Position numbers and translations under genes: made by a program
Notes under the pieces: generated by a model
Told to the model about the DNA's origin: nothing
The model's database searches: none
The model's input: the letters and a program-made list of their open reading frames with translations, nothing else
Part shown: positions 51,146 through 59,904 of the stretch, in pieces
Layout of the letters: every line of letters begins with the position of its first letter
How positions within the stretch are numbered: the first letter of the stretch is position 1
NCBI RefSeq assembly: GCF_023701945.1
Contig: NZ_JABAEF010000022.1
Span: forward strand, 1 to 64,000
Direction: 5' to 3'
DNA length: 64,000 bases
Source: Rhizobium sp. CG5
GTDB lineage: Bacteria; Pseudomonadota; Alphaproteobacteria; Rhizobiales; Rhizobiaceae

Positions 51146-52092
51146 CCCTTGGCATCCGACTTGTGCAGCCGGCGCACGATGTAGAGCGGCCGATCCTTGC
51201 CTTCGCTGACGGACACCCAGACATATTCGCCCAGCAGACCGAGCAAAGCGAGGTTCAGGCCACCGAGCACCGAGACGGCCGACATGATGCTCGGAAAGCC
51301 CGGCACATCAGCGCCGAAGATCAGCGTCGAGATAATGATTTCAAGACCATAGAGCATGCCGAGGGTACCGATGACGAAACCGCAGAGCGAGACGAACCGC
51401 AGCGGCATGGCGGAAAACGAGGTAATGCCCTCCAGCGACAGGGCGACCAGCGACAGCCGCGACCATTTTGTGGCGCCGGCACTGCGCACATCCGGCGTGT
51501 AATAGATGCCCTTCTGCCGGAAACCGGTCCAGGCATAGAGACCCTTGTTGAAGCGGCGGCGGTCCCGCACCCGCAGCAGCGCATCCACCGCCGGACGGCG
51601 CATGATCCGAAAATCGCCGGCATCTTCCGGAATGATGAAGCGCTGCTTGGAGTTGATCATCCAGTAGAAGAAACTGCCGGCAATGGCCTTTTTCATCGAT
51701 TGCTTGTGGCGGTCGTCGCGGATCGAGTAGACCACGTCGAGATCGTCATCGGCCAGAAGCGTCGAGATCAGTTCCATGCAGACGTCATAGGGATGCTGCA
51801 GATCGGCATCGACCATCATGACATAGTCGCCGCGGCTCTCCTCGATGCCGGCAAACAGCGCGATCTCCTTGCCGAAATTGCGGCTGAGTTCGACGATGCG
51901 CCATTGGCCCTCGAGATTTTCACGGTAAATCTTGATGCTGTCATCCGTGCTGCCGTCATCGACCATGACCAGTTCCAGATCCAGATCATGAAGCCGCTTG
52001 ACTTCCGAGCCGAGCCGTTTCGCAAACGCCGCGAACTCCAGAGCGGAATCGCGCTCGTTCAAGAAAGGTGCAACGATCGTCAGTAAAGCCAT
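51142..52092 (-). CDS. GT2-family membrane glycosyltransferase (DPM1/GtrB-like)
   Basis: 316 residues. GT-A fold with VDDGSTDDS (about 44-52), VDADLQHP DxD-type motif (about 95) and the GLYAWTGFRQKGI acceptor loop; two C-terminal membrane helices (about 229-252 and 265-289). Such enzymes transfer sugars to polyprenyl phosphate. Coupled to the deacetylase by a 4-nt overlap, which suggests making and editing of a lipid-linked sugar, as in lipid A or hopanoid glycan modification. Confidence 0.92.
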   Translation of the reverse strand: MALLTIVAPFLNERDSALEFAAFAKRLGSEVKRLHDLDLELVMVDDGSTDDSIKIYRENLEGQWRIVELSRNFGKEIALFAGIEESRGDYVMMVDADLQHPYDVCMELISTLLADDDLDVVYSIRDDRHKQSMKKAIAGSFFYWMINSKQRFIIPEDAGDFRIMRRPAVDALLRVRDRRRFNKGLYAWTGFRQKGIYYTPDVRSAGATKWSRLSLVALSLEGITSFSAMPLRFVSLCGFVIGTLGMLYGLEIIISTLIFGADVPGFPSIMSAVSVLGGLNLALLGLLGEYVWVSVSEGKDRPLYIVRRLHKSDAKG

Positions 52093-52275
52093 GTCCTTCT
52101 CCGGTCATCTTGGAGCCAGACATTTACATACGGCATTTTATTTCCTTTTCTTTAAATGCGGCGCCCTAAATCCCAGTATCTACAGTGGCAATCTGCCGAT
52201 CATGCAATCCGTTCAGGGGTGACGATGCAAACACGTTTGTGTGATCGCAGCATGGCGCGGGCCTGCGCCAAGCGA

Positions 52276-53202
52276 TCAGGCGCCGAACACCGACCAGCCG
52301 GTGCGCGCAGCCAGCATCTCCAGCGCCAGAGAGCCGAGCTGGGAATTGCCGACCTTGTTGAGACCCGGCGACCAGACGGCGATCGACGCCTTGCCCGGCG
52401 CGATCGCCATGATGCCGCCGCCGACGCCGCTTTTTCCGGGCAGGCCGACATGGAAGGCAAAATCGCCCGAGCCGTCATAATGGCCGCAGGTCAGCATCAG
52501 CGCATTGATGCGGCGCGCCCGCTTCGGCGAGACCACGGAGTAGCCGCTGATCGGATCGGCGCCTTGCGCGGCCAGGAACAGGCCGGCCCGCGACAACTGC
52601 CGGCAGGTCATCGACAGGGCGCATTGGTGGAAGTAGACGCCGAGCACGTGGTCGACATCGTGATGCAGATTGCCGAAGGAGCGCATGAAATTGGCGAGCG
52701 CATAATTGCGAAAACCGGTTTGGGTTTCCGATCTCGCCACGGCCTGATCGATGCTGATCGTCTCGTCATCGGCCAGGTAGCGCACGAAACGCAGCAATTC
52801 GCCGATCGCTTCCTTGGGCTTGTAGCCGGCCAGCACCATGTCGCAGACGACGATCGCGCCGGCATTGATGAAGGGATTGCGGGGAATACCGAGCTCGTGT
52901 TCGAGCTGCACGATGGAATTGAAGGCGGAGCCCGACGGTTCGCGGCCGACCCTGTTCCAGACGGTCTCGCCGGCCTTGCCGAGCGCCAGGGTCAGCATGA
53001 AGACCTTGGAAATGCTCTGGATCGAGAAGGGCGTTGCGGCATCGCCGGCAGTGTAGACGGCGCCATCGACCGTGGTGATGGCGATGGCGAATTGCTTGGG
53101 GTCGACCTTGGCAAGCTCCGGGATGTAGTCGGCAACCTTGCCTTCGCCGCGCCGCTCGGCAAACGCCAAGGCAATGTCATCGATGATCGCCTGCAGATCC
53201 AT
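52276..53202 (-). CDS. glsA: Glutaminase
   Basis: 308 residues, beta-lactamase-like fold. The catalytic S63-x-x-K66 in SISK is intact; GINAxxG-like FINAGAIVV and PGKSGVGGGIMAI are family motifs. Three in-frame ATGs exist: 53214, 53208 and 53202. GGGGA before 53202 and GGAAGAAG before 53214 are possible ribosome sites; the length to 53202 is the best family match. The gene begins about 20 bases after the rpsD terminator, so it needs read-through or an internal promoter. It converts glutamine to glutamate and ammonia. Confidence 0.92.
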   Translation of the reverse strand: MDLQAIIDDIALAFAERRGEGKVADYIPELAKVDPKQFAIAITTVDGAVYTAGDAATPFSIQSISKVFMLTLALGKAGETVWNRVGREPSGSAFNSIVQLEHELGIPRNPFINAGAIVVCDMVLAGYKPKEAIGELLRFVRYLADDETISIDQAVARSETQTGFRNYALANFMRSFGNLHHDVDHVLGVYFHQCALSMTCRQLSRAGLFLAAQGADPISGYSVVSPKRARRINALMLTCGHYDGSGDFAFHVGLPGKSGVGGGIMAIAPGKASIAVWSPGLNKVGNSQLGSLALEMLAARTGWSVFGA

Positions 53203-53226
53203 GCACATCCCCATCTTCTTCCAAAA

Positions 53227-53254
53227 AAAAAGCCGCCCCGAGGGGCGGCTTTCT
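53227..53254 (-). terminator. Rho-independent terminator after rpsD
   Basis: On the minus strand AAAGCCGCCCC-TC-GGGGCGGCTTT forms a strong GC stem followed by a run of T. The T-run ends about ten bases before the first possible glsA start. Confidence 0.9.
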
Positions 53255-53273
53255 GAATACCCAATCGCGACGA

Positions 53274-53891
53274 TTAACGCGAATAGAATTCGACGACGAG
53301 CTGCGGTTCCATGACGACGGCGTAAGGCACGTCGGACAGGCCCGGGATGCGAACGAAGGTGGCGACCATCTTGTTGTGGTCGGCTTCGATATAGTCCGGA
53401 ACGTCGCGTTCAGCGAGCGAAACGGCTTCGAGAACCGTGACCAGCTGCTTCGACTTCTGGCGAACTTCGATCACGTCGCCAGCCTTGCAGCGGTACGAGC
53501 CGATGTTGACCTTGACGCCGTTGACCGTGACGTGGCCGTGGTTGACGAACTGACGGGCCGCAAAGACGGTCGGAACGAACTTGGCGCGATAGACGATCGC
53601 GTCGAGACGCGATTCCAGCAGGCCGATCAGGTTCTCCGAAGTATCGCCCTTGCGACGGTTTGCTTCGTCGTAAGTGGCGCGGAACTGCTTTTCGCGCAGG
53701 TCGCCGTAGTAGCCCTTCAGCTTCTGCTTGGCGCGCAGCTGCACGCCGAAGTCCGAAAGCTTGCCCTTGCGGCGCTGGCCGTGCTGGCCGGGGCCGTATT
53801 CGCGACGGTTGACCGGGGACTTCGGACGACCCCAGATATTTTCGCCCATGCGGCGATCGATTTTGTACTTGGATGAAGCGCGCTTGCTCAT
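53274..53891 (-). CDS. rpsD: 30S ribosomal protein S4
   Basis: 205 residues, primary assembly protein of the 30S head/body; the S4 RNA-binding domain is at about 92-155 (SRLDAIVYRAKFVPTVFAARQFVNHGHVTVNGVKVNIGS). AAAGGAAAT is the ribosome site before the ATG at 53891. As in other alphaproteobacteria rpsD stands alone rather than in the alpha operon. A strong promoter at 54064-54092 and a ~165-base leader with three hairpins precede it. Confidence 0.97.
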   Translation of the reverse strand: MSKRASSKYKIDRRMGENIWGRPKSPVNRREYGPGQHGQRRKGKLSDFGVQLRAKQKLKGYYGDLREKQFRATYDEANRRKGDTSENLIGLLESRLDAIVYRAKFVPTVFAARQFVNHGHVTVNGVKVNIGSYRCKAGDVIEVRQKSKQLVTVLEAVSLAERDVPDYIEADHNKMVATFVRIPGLSDVPYAVVMEPQLVVEFYSR

Positions 53892-54057
53892 CGCATTTCC
53901 TTTCAACAGGTTACACCGGTTTGTTGCCAAACCGGATCAAGGAAACACGCCCTCCTCTGAGTTTCGATTTAGAAACTCTGACAGGCTTCTCACAAAAAGC
54001 GTATGGAGAGAACCACGGGACATGTCAGTAAAACGCCCGGCATTTCTGCCCGGCGTT
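53892..54057 (-). ncRNA. Structured rpsD leader RNA (candidate autoregulatory leader)
   Basis: Between the predicted transcription start and the S4 ATG lie three hairpins on the minus strand. The first (54032-54057) is AACGCC-GGCA stem pairing with a UUUU run after it and lies at the very 5' end. The second (53959-53978) is GAGTTTC/GAAACTC. The third (53916-53935), 8 bp CCGGTTTG/CAAACCGG, is capped by GCAA, a GNRA tetraloop. An SD-like GAGGAGGG lies between stems two and three. Other bacteria control S4 by feedback on its mRNA leader, so feedback here is a natural guess. Confidence 0.55.
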
Positions 54058-54063
54058 GCGCGG

Positions 54064-54092
54064 TCTTTACGCAGAGGACGTCGGAATGTCAA
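54064..54092 (-). promoter_or_regulatory. Strong rpsD promoter
   Basis: On the minus strand TTGACA (54087-54092), 17 bases, TAAAGA (54064-54069): consensus -35 and optimal spacing. Transcription should begin near 54057, at the first leader hairpin. Confidence 0.75.
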
Positions 54093-54223
54093 CGCCCGCC
54101 TTGAAGTTTCGCCTTATCCACCCCAGCTAACGGTCACTGCAGCACCGGGCCCCTCTGACGCGAGTGCCGGATTCCCGTGATGTCGGAGCTGCAATCATCA
54201 ACCATCCGGCAAAGGAAACCCTT

Positions 54224-55222
54224 ATGGATTTTCTTTGGATCGACTTTTTGGGGACCGCTACTTGGATGTGGCTCTCCTTTCTCGCCCTTGTTCTCTTTCT
54301 TCTCGCCCTCGACCTTGGTGTTCTTCACAAGAAGAGCGCCGAAATCGGCATGCGCGAGAGTTTTGCGCTCTCGGCTTTCTACATCGCGCTCGGCACCGCC
54401 TTTGGCGGCTGGGTGTGGTTCCAGTCCGGACCGCAGGCGGGTCTTGAATATCTGACCGGCTTCGTGGTCGAAAAGAGCCTGGCGATGGACAATATCTTCG
54501 TCATCGCGATGATCTTCTCCTATTTCGCCATTCCCCGCGCCTATCAGCACCGGGTGCTGCTCTACGGCATCCTCGGCGTGATCGTCATGCGCGGCATCAT
54601 GATTGCCGCCGGTGCCGCGATCGTCGAGAACTATCACTGGGTTCTCTATCTCTTCGCCGGTTTCCTGGTCATCACCGGCATCAAGATGCTGCTTTCGGCC
54701 GACCAGGAATACGACGTCTCCGGCAATCCGTTGCTGAAATTCCTGCGCCGCCACCTGCCGGTGACCGACGGGCTTCGCGAGGACCGGTTCATGGTGCGCG
54801 AGACCGACGAGAAGACCGGCAAGGTCCGGACCTATATCACGCCGCTGCTTCTGGCGCTGGTCATGGTCGAACTCGCCGACCTGATCTTCGCGGTCGATTC
54901 GATCCCGGCGGTGTTTGCCATCACCACGGATCCGTTCATCGTCTACACCTCGAACATCTTTGCGATCCTCGGCCTGCGCGCCCTCTATTTTGCGCTCTCG
55001 GCCCTGATCCATCGCTTCGTCTACCTGAAATATGCGCTGTCGGTGGTGCTGATCTTCATCGGCTCGAAGATCTTCGTGGCCGACATGCTGGGGCTGGCCA
55101 AAATCCCGCCCCTGCTGTCGCTCAGCGTCACGGTCGGCATTCTGGCGGCCGGCATCCTCGGTTCGCTCTGGGCAACCCGCCATCTCGGCAAGGGTGACGC
55201 CAAGGTCGCCAGCGAGCAGTGA
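54224..55222 (+). CDS. TerC-family membrane protein
   Basis: 332 residues with about nine predicted membrane helices. Motifs EKSLAMDNIFVIAMIFSYF and VVMVELADLIFAVDSIPAVFAIT hold the conserved acidic residues of TerC, which moves manganese or other metal ions and aids membrane-protein metalation. AAAGGAAA precedes the ATG at 54224. The 166 bases upstream are shared with the divergent rpsD promoter; I saw no manganese (yybP-ykoY) riboswitch there. Confidence 0.92.
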   Translation: MDFLWIDFLGTATWMWLSFLALVLFLLALDLGVLHKKSAEIGMRESFALSAFYIALGTAFGGWVWFQSGPQAGLEYLTGFVVEKSLAMDNIFVIAMIFSYFAIPRAYQHRVLLYGILGVIVMRGIMIAAGAAIVENYHWVLYLFAGFLVITGIKMLLSADQEYDVSGNPLLKFLRRHLPVTDGLREDRFMVRETDEKTGKVRTYITPLLLALVMVELADLIFAVDSIPAVFAITTDPFIVYTSNIFAILGLRALYFALSALIHRFVYLKYALSVVLIFIGSKIFVADMLGLAKIPPLLSLSVTVGILAAGILGSLWATRHLGKGDAKVASEQ

Positions 55223-55230
55223 CCTGACCC

Positions 55231-55265
55231 GGTCGGGGGCGGCGTGTTTTCGCCCCCGACCTTCC
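55231..55265 (+). terminator. Probable terminator after terC
   Basis: A 10-bp stem GGTCGGGGGC/GCCCCCGACC with an 11-base loop follows the stop by 9 bases. A T-run is short (TTCC), so confidence is moderate. Confidence 0.55.
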
Positions 55266-55374
55266 ATCAGCCTGCACTCAAACGATCGTGACGACGGTTT
55301 GCGAAGCTGACAGCTCGGCAAAACTGGTCTAAAGCCAGCATCGGCTTTAATTCTCGATCGTGCCCAGGACTGTC

Positions 55375-56187
55375 ATGGCTTCTCGCAACGCTTCCCTTCT
55401 CCTCTCGTCCCTCATTGCCGTTCTGGCAGCCATCGGACCGACCCAGGCTTTCGCCGGTCGGGCCCATGTGATCCTCGACGCCAACACCGGTCAGGTGCTC
55501 GACGCCGAGAATGCCGACGTCATCAACTATCCGGCCTCGCTGACCAAGATGATGACGCTGTACCTGACCTTCGAAGCCCTGCATCAGAAGCGCTTGCACT
55601 GGGACGACCGGCTGGTGATGTCGGAAAATGCCGAAAGCAAGGAACCGTATAAATTCGCAGTCGGTGCCGGCAACAAGATCACCGTGCGCGAAGCCGTGAT
55701 GGGCATGATCGTGCTGTCGACCAATGACGCGGCCGTGGCGGTCGCCGAAACGCTTGCCGGCTCCGAGCAGGCCTTTGGCGCGATGATGACCGCCAAGGCC
55801 CGCGCGCTTGGCATGACTAGCACGGTCTTCACCAACCCGGCCGGCCTGCCCGACCCCCACCAGGTGACCACGGCTGCCGACATGGCACGGCTGGGCCTGG
55901 CGCTGATGCGGGACTATCCGGAGGAGTACAAGCTGTTTTCCACCACCAGTTTCACCTTTCGCAGCATGAAGTTCCGCGGCCACAACAGGCTGCTCGTCAC
56001 CTATCCGGGTGCGGACGGCATCAAGACCGGCTATACCAAGGCCTCGGGTTACAATCTCGTCAGTTCGGCCAGCCATGGCGATCGCCGGGTTGTCGGCGTG
56101 GTGCTGGGCGGCGACAGCGCAGCCGAGCGCGACGACCAGATGGCGGCCCTGTTCAACAAATATCTGGGCCCGCAGTCCGGACAATAA
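55375..56187 (+). CDS. D-alanyl-D-alanine carboxypeptidase (DacC/PBP5 type)
   Basis: 270 residues. A signal peptide (core about 7-22, ending TQAFA) then a transpeptidase-like domain: SLTK (55-58), STN (115-117) and KTG (218-220). It trims terminal D-Ala from peptidoglycan. It lacks the PBP5 C-terminal membrane anchor; the protein is probably soluble in the periplasm. ATG at 55375 with AGGA. A hairpin (TAAAGCC/GGCTTTA) lies in the leader at 55330-55349. Confidence 0.92.
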   Translation: MASRNASLLLSSLIAVLAAIGPTQAFAGRAHVILDANTGQVLDAENADVINYPASLTKMMTLYLTFEALHQKRLHWDDRLVMSENAESKEPYKFAVGAGNKITVREAVMGMIVLSTNDAAVAVAETLAGSEQAFGAMMTAKARALGMTSTVFTNPAGLPDPHQVTTAADMARLGLALMRDYPEEYKLFSTTSFTFRSMKFRGHNRLLVTYPGADGIKTGYTKASGYNLVSSASHGDRRVVGVVLGGDSAAERDDQMAALFNKYLGPQSGQ

Positions 56188-56211
56188 CCTTTTTAAAGAT
56201 TGGATTTGCCC

Positions 56212-57450
56212 ATGACCGACACCGTCCTCGACCGCCTTCTCCGCTATGTTGTCATCGACACCCAGTCCGACCCGACATCGACAGCCCAGCCTTCGACGGA
56301 AAAGCAGAAGGATCTGGGCCGGATCCTGGTGCAGGAACTGCTGGCGATGGGGCTTGGTGATGCCCATCTCGACGAACACGGCAATGTCTATGCGACGATC
56401 CCGGCGACCTCCGACAAGCCGGTGCCGGTCATCTGCTTCTGCTCGCATATGGACACGGCACCGGACTTCACCGGCACGGGCGTCAAGCCGCAGATCGTGC
56501 GCAACTACCAGGGCGGCGACATCCGCCTGACCGGCGACACCGCCCAGGTGATCCGCGTCAGCGATCATCCGCAGCTTAAAGGCCAGATCGGCCATGACAT
56601 CGTCACCACCGACGGCACGACGCTGCTGGGTGCCGACGACAAGGCCGGCATTGCCGAGATCATGACGGCGGCGGCGACGCTGCTCGCCAATCCCGGCATC
56701 CGGCACGGCACGATCAAGATCCTCTTTACCACCGACGAGGAAATCGGTCGCGGTGCCGACAAGGTCGATCTCGACAAGCTTGGCGCTGCATTCGCCTATA
56801 CGCTCGACGGCAGCACGGTCGGCGAGATCGAGAACGAGACCTTTTCGGCCGATGGCGTGGAGATCGAGATTACCGGCGTTGCCATGCATCCGGGCTATGC
56901 CAAGGACAAGATGGAAAACGCCATCAAGATCGCCAGCGCCATCGTTGCCCGCCTGCCGAAGGACCAGACGCCGGAAACCACCGAGGGCCGGCAGGGCTTC
57001 ATCCATCCGACCGATATCTCCGGCTCGATGGACCATGCCCATCTGCAATTCATCATCCGCGACTTCACCGACGAAGGTCTGGCGGAGAAAGAAGCGCTGC
57101 TCGAACAGATCGTCAAGGAGGCAATGACCGCCTATCCGGGCTCCTCCTACACGTTCACGGTCAAGCAGCAGTATCACAATATGAAGCAGGTGCTCGACCA
57201 GCATCCCGAGATCGTCGATAATCTCGCCGAAGCGGTGCGCCGCGTCGGGCTGGAACCCGTCCTGCACAGCATCCGCGGCGGCACCGACGGTTCGCGCCTG
57301 TCCTTCATGGGCCTGCCCTGCCCCAATATCTATACCGGCGGCCATGCCTATCACTCGCCGCTGGAATGGGTCAGCGTGCAGGACATGGAGGTCGCGGTGA
57401 AAACGATCGTCGAACTGGTGCAGGTCTGGGAGGAACGGGCAGCGGTGTGA
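56212..57450 (+). CDS. pepT: Peptidase T (tripeptidase)
   Basis: 412 residues, M20 di-zinc peptidase that removes the N-terminal residue of tripeptides. Metal ligands are seen in HMDTAPD, GADDKAGIAEI, TDEEIGRGAD and GGTDGSRLS. ATG at 56212 is used; two codons upstream an alternative TTG exists. 24 bases separate it from the carboxypeptidase. Its stop overlaps the start of the DUF1810 gene (GTGA), so they are coupled. Confidence 0.94.
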   Translation: MTDTVLDRLLRYVVIDTQSDPTSTAQPSTEKQKDLGRILVQELLAMGLGDAHLDEHGNVYATIPATSDKPVPVICFCSHMDTAPDFTGTGVKPQIVRNYQGGDIRLTGDTAQVIRVSDHPQLKGQIGHDIVTTDGTTLLGADDKAGIAEIMTAAATLLANPGIRHGTIKILFTTDEEIGRGADKVDLDKLGAAFAYTLDGSTVGEIENETFSADGVEIEITGVAMHPGYAKDKMENAIKIASAIVARLPKDQTPETTEGRQGFIHPTDISGSMDHAHLQFIIRDFTDEGLAEKEALLEQIVKEAMTAYPGSSYTFTVKQQYHNMKQVLDQHPEIVDNLAEAVRRVGLEPVLHSIRGGTDGSRLSFMGLPCPNIYTGGHAYHSPLEWVSVQDMEVAVKTIVELVQVWEERAAV

Positions 57451-57866
57451 GCGAAGCCTTCGATCTCCAGCGTTTCGTCGATGCACAGCGACCAGTCTAT
57501 GCCGCCGTGCTTGCCGAACTGCGCCGGGGCAAGAAGGCCAGCCACTGGATGTGGTTCATCTTTCCGCAGATCCAGGGACTGGGCGGCAGCCCGACGGCCA
57601 GGACCTATGCGATCGCATCGCTTGCCGAGGCGCGGGCCTATCTCGCGCATCCCGTGCTCGGGGGCCGATTGCGGGACTGCTGCGAAATCCTGCTGTCCCT
57701 TGACGGTCAAAGCGCGGAAGAGATTTTCGGTTCTCCGGATGTGCTGAAGCTGCGGTCCTCGATGACGCTGTTTTCAAAGGCCGGCGATGGCGACAGCGTC
57801 TTCGACCAGGTGCTGACACGCTTCTACAACGGTGAGGCTGATCCCGCGACGCTCGCGAGGCTTTGA
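57447..57866 (+). CDS. DUF1810 family protein
   Basis: 139 residues, GTG start overlapping the pepT stop. FDLQRFVDAQRPVYAAVLAELRRGKKASHWMWFIFPQIQGLGGSP is the family signature; FSKAGDGDSVFDQVLTRFYNGEAD the C-terminal one. Function unknown, often linked to calpastatin-like annotation in error. It follows pepT translationally. Convergent with the HerA-like gene. Confidence 0.9.
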   Translation: MSEAFDLQRFVDAQRPVYAAVLAELRRGKKASHWMWFIFPQIQGLGGSPTARTYAIASLAEARAYLAHPVLGGRLRDCCEILLSLDGQSAEEIFGSPDVLKLRSSMTLFSKAGDGDSVFDQVLTRFYNGEADPATLARL

Positions 57867-57891
57867 GTGCCGGTCAGGACCGCAGGCAAAC

Positions 57892-59421
57892 CTATTCCGC
57901 CGCCGATTGCGCCGCCGGGTCGATGTCCACGGCATTGGGATCGCCGGGCTGGGTTTCGACCTCCAGATCGGGAAAGGCGACGATGCGCTTGCCGGAGAAA
58001 TCGGTGTGCAACACGATCAGGCCCTGTTCTTCGAAATAGCCGAGCAGGCGGCGGGCGCGGCGGGCCGAATGGGTGCCATAGGCCCTGGCAATGCGCTGGT
58101 CGGAGGGGCAAGGCTCCTGGCGGATGGCGGCCTTGGCCATCAGCAGGAACACGCCCTGCAGGTCGTCGGTGACGCTGATCGATAGCGTCAGCGCCGTCGC
58201 CCAGGCCTCGCTTGCGGCCGTCTCGTCATCGACGCCGGAGCGGGTCACGGCAACCCGGCGGCGGAATTCGCTCATGGCCATCGGCGGGCCGGCGATGCGG
58301 CGCATGCGGGCGCGCACCAGGAATTCCTGATAGAGCACGGCATCGGTTCGATAGGCGGCCTGCGGATCGTCGAGAATTTCCGACAGCACTGCCGCCATGC
58401 GGTCCTCGCGCTCTTCGGCCGAGATTTCCGGCGCGCTGGAGCGCGGCTCGGCGGCAACCGGGCCGGAGGCGGCCGGCGTCGAGCGCGACAGCTCGGCCAG
58501 GATGTCGGTGGTCGGGCGCGGTGCCGGCGGCGCGCGGCGGGTGATCGGCCGGGTGAACTCTTCCGGGTCGGGCGTGAAGATCAGATCCTCGACATCCTGC
58601 GGCGCATCCGGCAGCGGCATCAGCTTGGGGCTGGAGGAGCGGGCCGAGGTCTCGACATTGCCGATGACGATCGGCAGCGGGCGGCGCGACAGAGCCGGGC
58701 CGAGGGCGACGAAATTGCCGCGCTTCAGATCGCGGAACATTTCGGCCTGGCGGCGGTCCATGCCGAGCAGGTCGGCGGCGCGCGCCATGTCGATATCGAG
58801 AAAGGTGCGGCCCATCAGGAAGTTGGAGGCTTCGGCGGCGACATTCTTGGCAAGCTTGGCCAGACGCTGGGTGGCAATCACGCCGGCCAGACCGCGTTTG
58901 CGGCCGCGGCACATCAGATTGGTCATGGCGCCGAGCGACATTTTGCGCGCATCTTCCGAGACATCGCCGGCCACCGACGGCGCGAACATCTGCGCCTCGT
59001 CGACCACGACCAGAACCGGATACCAATATTCACGCTCGGCATCGAACATGCCGTTGAGGAAGGCGGCGGCAGCGCGCATCTGCTGCTCGATATCGAGGCC
59101 TTCCAACGTCAGGACGCAGGAGACGCGGTGCTGGCGGATGCGGTTGGCAATGCCGGCCAGTTCCGCCTCTGTGCGTTCACCATCCACGACGACATGGCCA
59201 TATTTCTCCGAAAGCGTGACGAAATCGCCTTCCGGATCGATGATCACCTGCTGCACCCATGGGGCGGATTGCTCCAGCAAGCGGCGCAGCAGATGGGACT
59301 TGCCGGAACCGGAATTGCCCTGCACCAGCAGACGCGTCGCCAAAAGCTCCTCGATATCGAGCTTGGCCGGCGCGCCGCCCGTCACCGTTCCCATATCGAT
59401 TCCGACCTGCACTGGATGCAC
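57892..59421 (-). CDS. HerA-like ATPase (DUF87)
   Basis: 509 residues. Walker A QGNSGSGKSHLLRR (about 34-47) and Walker B VLVVVDEAQMFAP (about 143-155), with a following TQRLAKLAKNVAAEASNFLMGRTFLDID: a FtsK/HerA-type hexameric motor domain. The C-terminal ~180 residues contain a winged-helix-like region (IARAYGTHSARRARRLLGYFEEQGLIV). No NurA nuclease nearby, so DNA-repair partner is unknown. Other starts, such as residue 10, are possible. Confidence 0.85.
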   Translation of the reverse strand: MHPVQVGIDMGTVTGGAPAKLDIEELLATRLLVQGNSGSGKSHLLRRLLEQSAPWVQQVIIDPEGDFVTLSEKYGHVVVDGERTEAELAGIANRIRQHRVSCVLTLEGLDIEQQMRAAAAFLNGMFDAEREYWYPVLVVVDEAQMFAPSVAGDVSEDARKMSLGAMTNLMCRGRKRGLAGVIATQRLAKLAKNVAAEASNFLMGRTFLDIDMARAADLLGMDRRQAEMFRDLKRGNFVALGPALSRRPLPIVIGNVETSARSSSPKLMPLPDAPQDVEDLIFTPDPEEFTRPITRRAPPAPRPTTDILAELSRSTPAASGPVAAEPRSSAPEISAEEREDRMAAVLSEILDDPQAAYRTDAVLYQEFLVRARMRRIAGPPMAMSEFRRRVAVTRSGVDDETAASEAWATALTLSISVTDDLQGVFLLMAKAAIRQEPCPSDQRIARAYGTHSARRARRLLGYFEEQGLIVLHTDFSGKRIVAFPDLEVETQPGDPNAVDIDPAAQSAAE

Positions 59422-59620
59422 CTCTTCCTACTGACGCCGCTTCAGGCGAGCCGCCACCTGTAGCAAAGAATACAGGAGTCGGCGCAGCGAAATAGCCGTC
59501 CATCAACAGGGAATCGCGCGGTGGGTGACATTTTTGTCAGGAGAAGCGGTCGCCGGTCGCGATCGTGGGTCGATACCCCAATCGAACCAGCGACCCTTTG
59601 TTGCGGTTAAGCCCGCGCCA

Positions 59621-59653
59621 CTCGATTCCGATGGCGATACCACCGGAATCGAG
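59621..59653. repeat. 10-bp stem hairpin downstream of a DUF1127 gene
   Basis: CTCGATTCCG (59621-59630) and CGGAATCGAG (59644-59653) with a 13-base loop. No T-run, so it is either a weak terminator, an RNA-stability element or a DNA-binding site. It lies just past the stop of the DUF1127 gene (59665-59904, minus). Confidence 0.55.
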
Positions 59654-59664
59654 CATGCCCAGGA

Positions 59665-59904
59665 TCAAAGCCGGATGTCCCAGAGGGACGGCTTGCGCGG
59701 CAGGAGAAAGTCCTCCCCCTCCTCCGGCATGCCGATATCGCGCAGCATGTGGGGGGAGAGATCGCTCAGCACATTGGCGGTATGCCGCTGCCGCCGCGCT
59801 GCCGCGACAAAGGCGGCGACGACCCGCCACATCCCGAATTTCTGGTACAGCGCCTCGACCGAGGCGACCAGATCGTCCACAACTAATGATTGTTCCTTAT
59901 GCAT
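59665..59904 (-). CDS. DUF1127 protein (second copy)
   Basis: 79 residues with the DUF1127-like region RQRHTANVLSDLSPHMLRDIGMPEE. The N-terminus is acidic-hydrophobic (MHKEQSLVVDDLVASVEALYQKF), unlike the basic one at 41171-41410, so it may have different partners. It ends KPSLWDIRL. A small ORF lies upstream on the same strand (60060-60152), and the two may be co-transcribed. Ribosome site GCAGGTAAAACT is weak. Confidence 0.85.
   Translation of the reverse strand: MHKEQSLVVDDLVASVEALYQKFGMWRVVAAFVAAARRQRHTANVLSDLSPHMLRDIGMPEEGEDFLLPRKPSLWDIRL

Noticed and set aside
54070..54223. Manganese riboswitch (yybP-ykoY) ahead of terC
   Set aside because: No recognisable paired core or conserved loop sequences; the region is explained better by the divergent rpsD promoter.
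55267..57486. A 739-codon minus-strand frame opposite the carboxypeptidase and pepT
   Set aside because: Both plus-strand genes have intact catalytic motifs, and the long frame is antisense GC-rich sequence without motifs.
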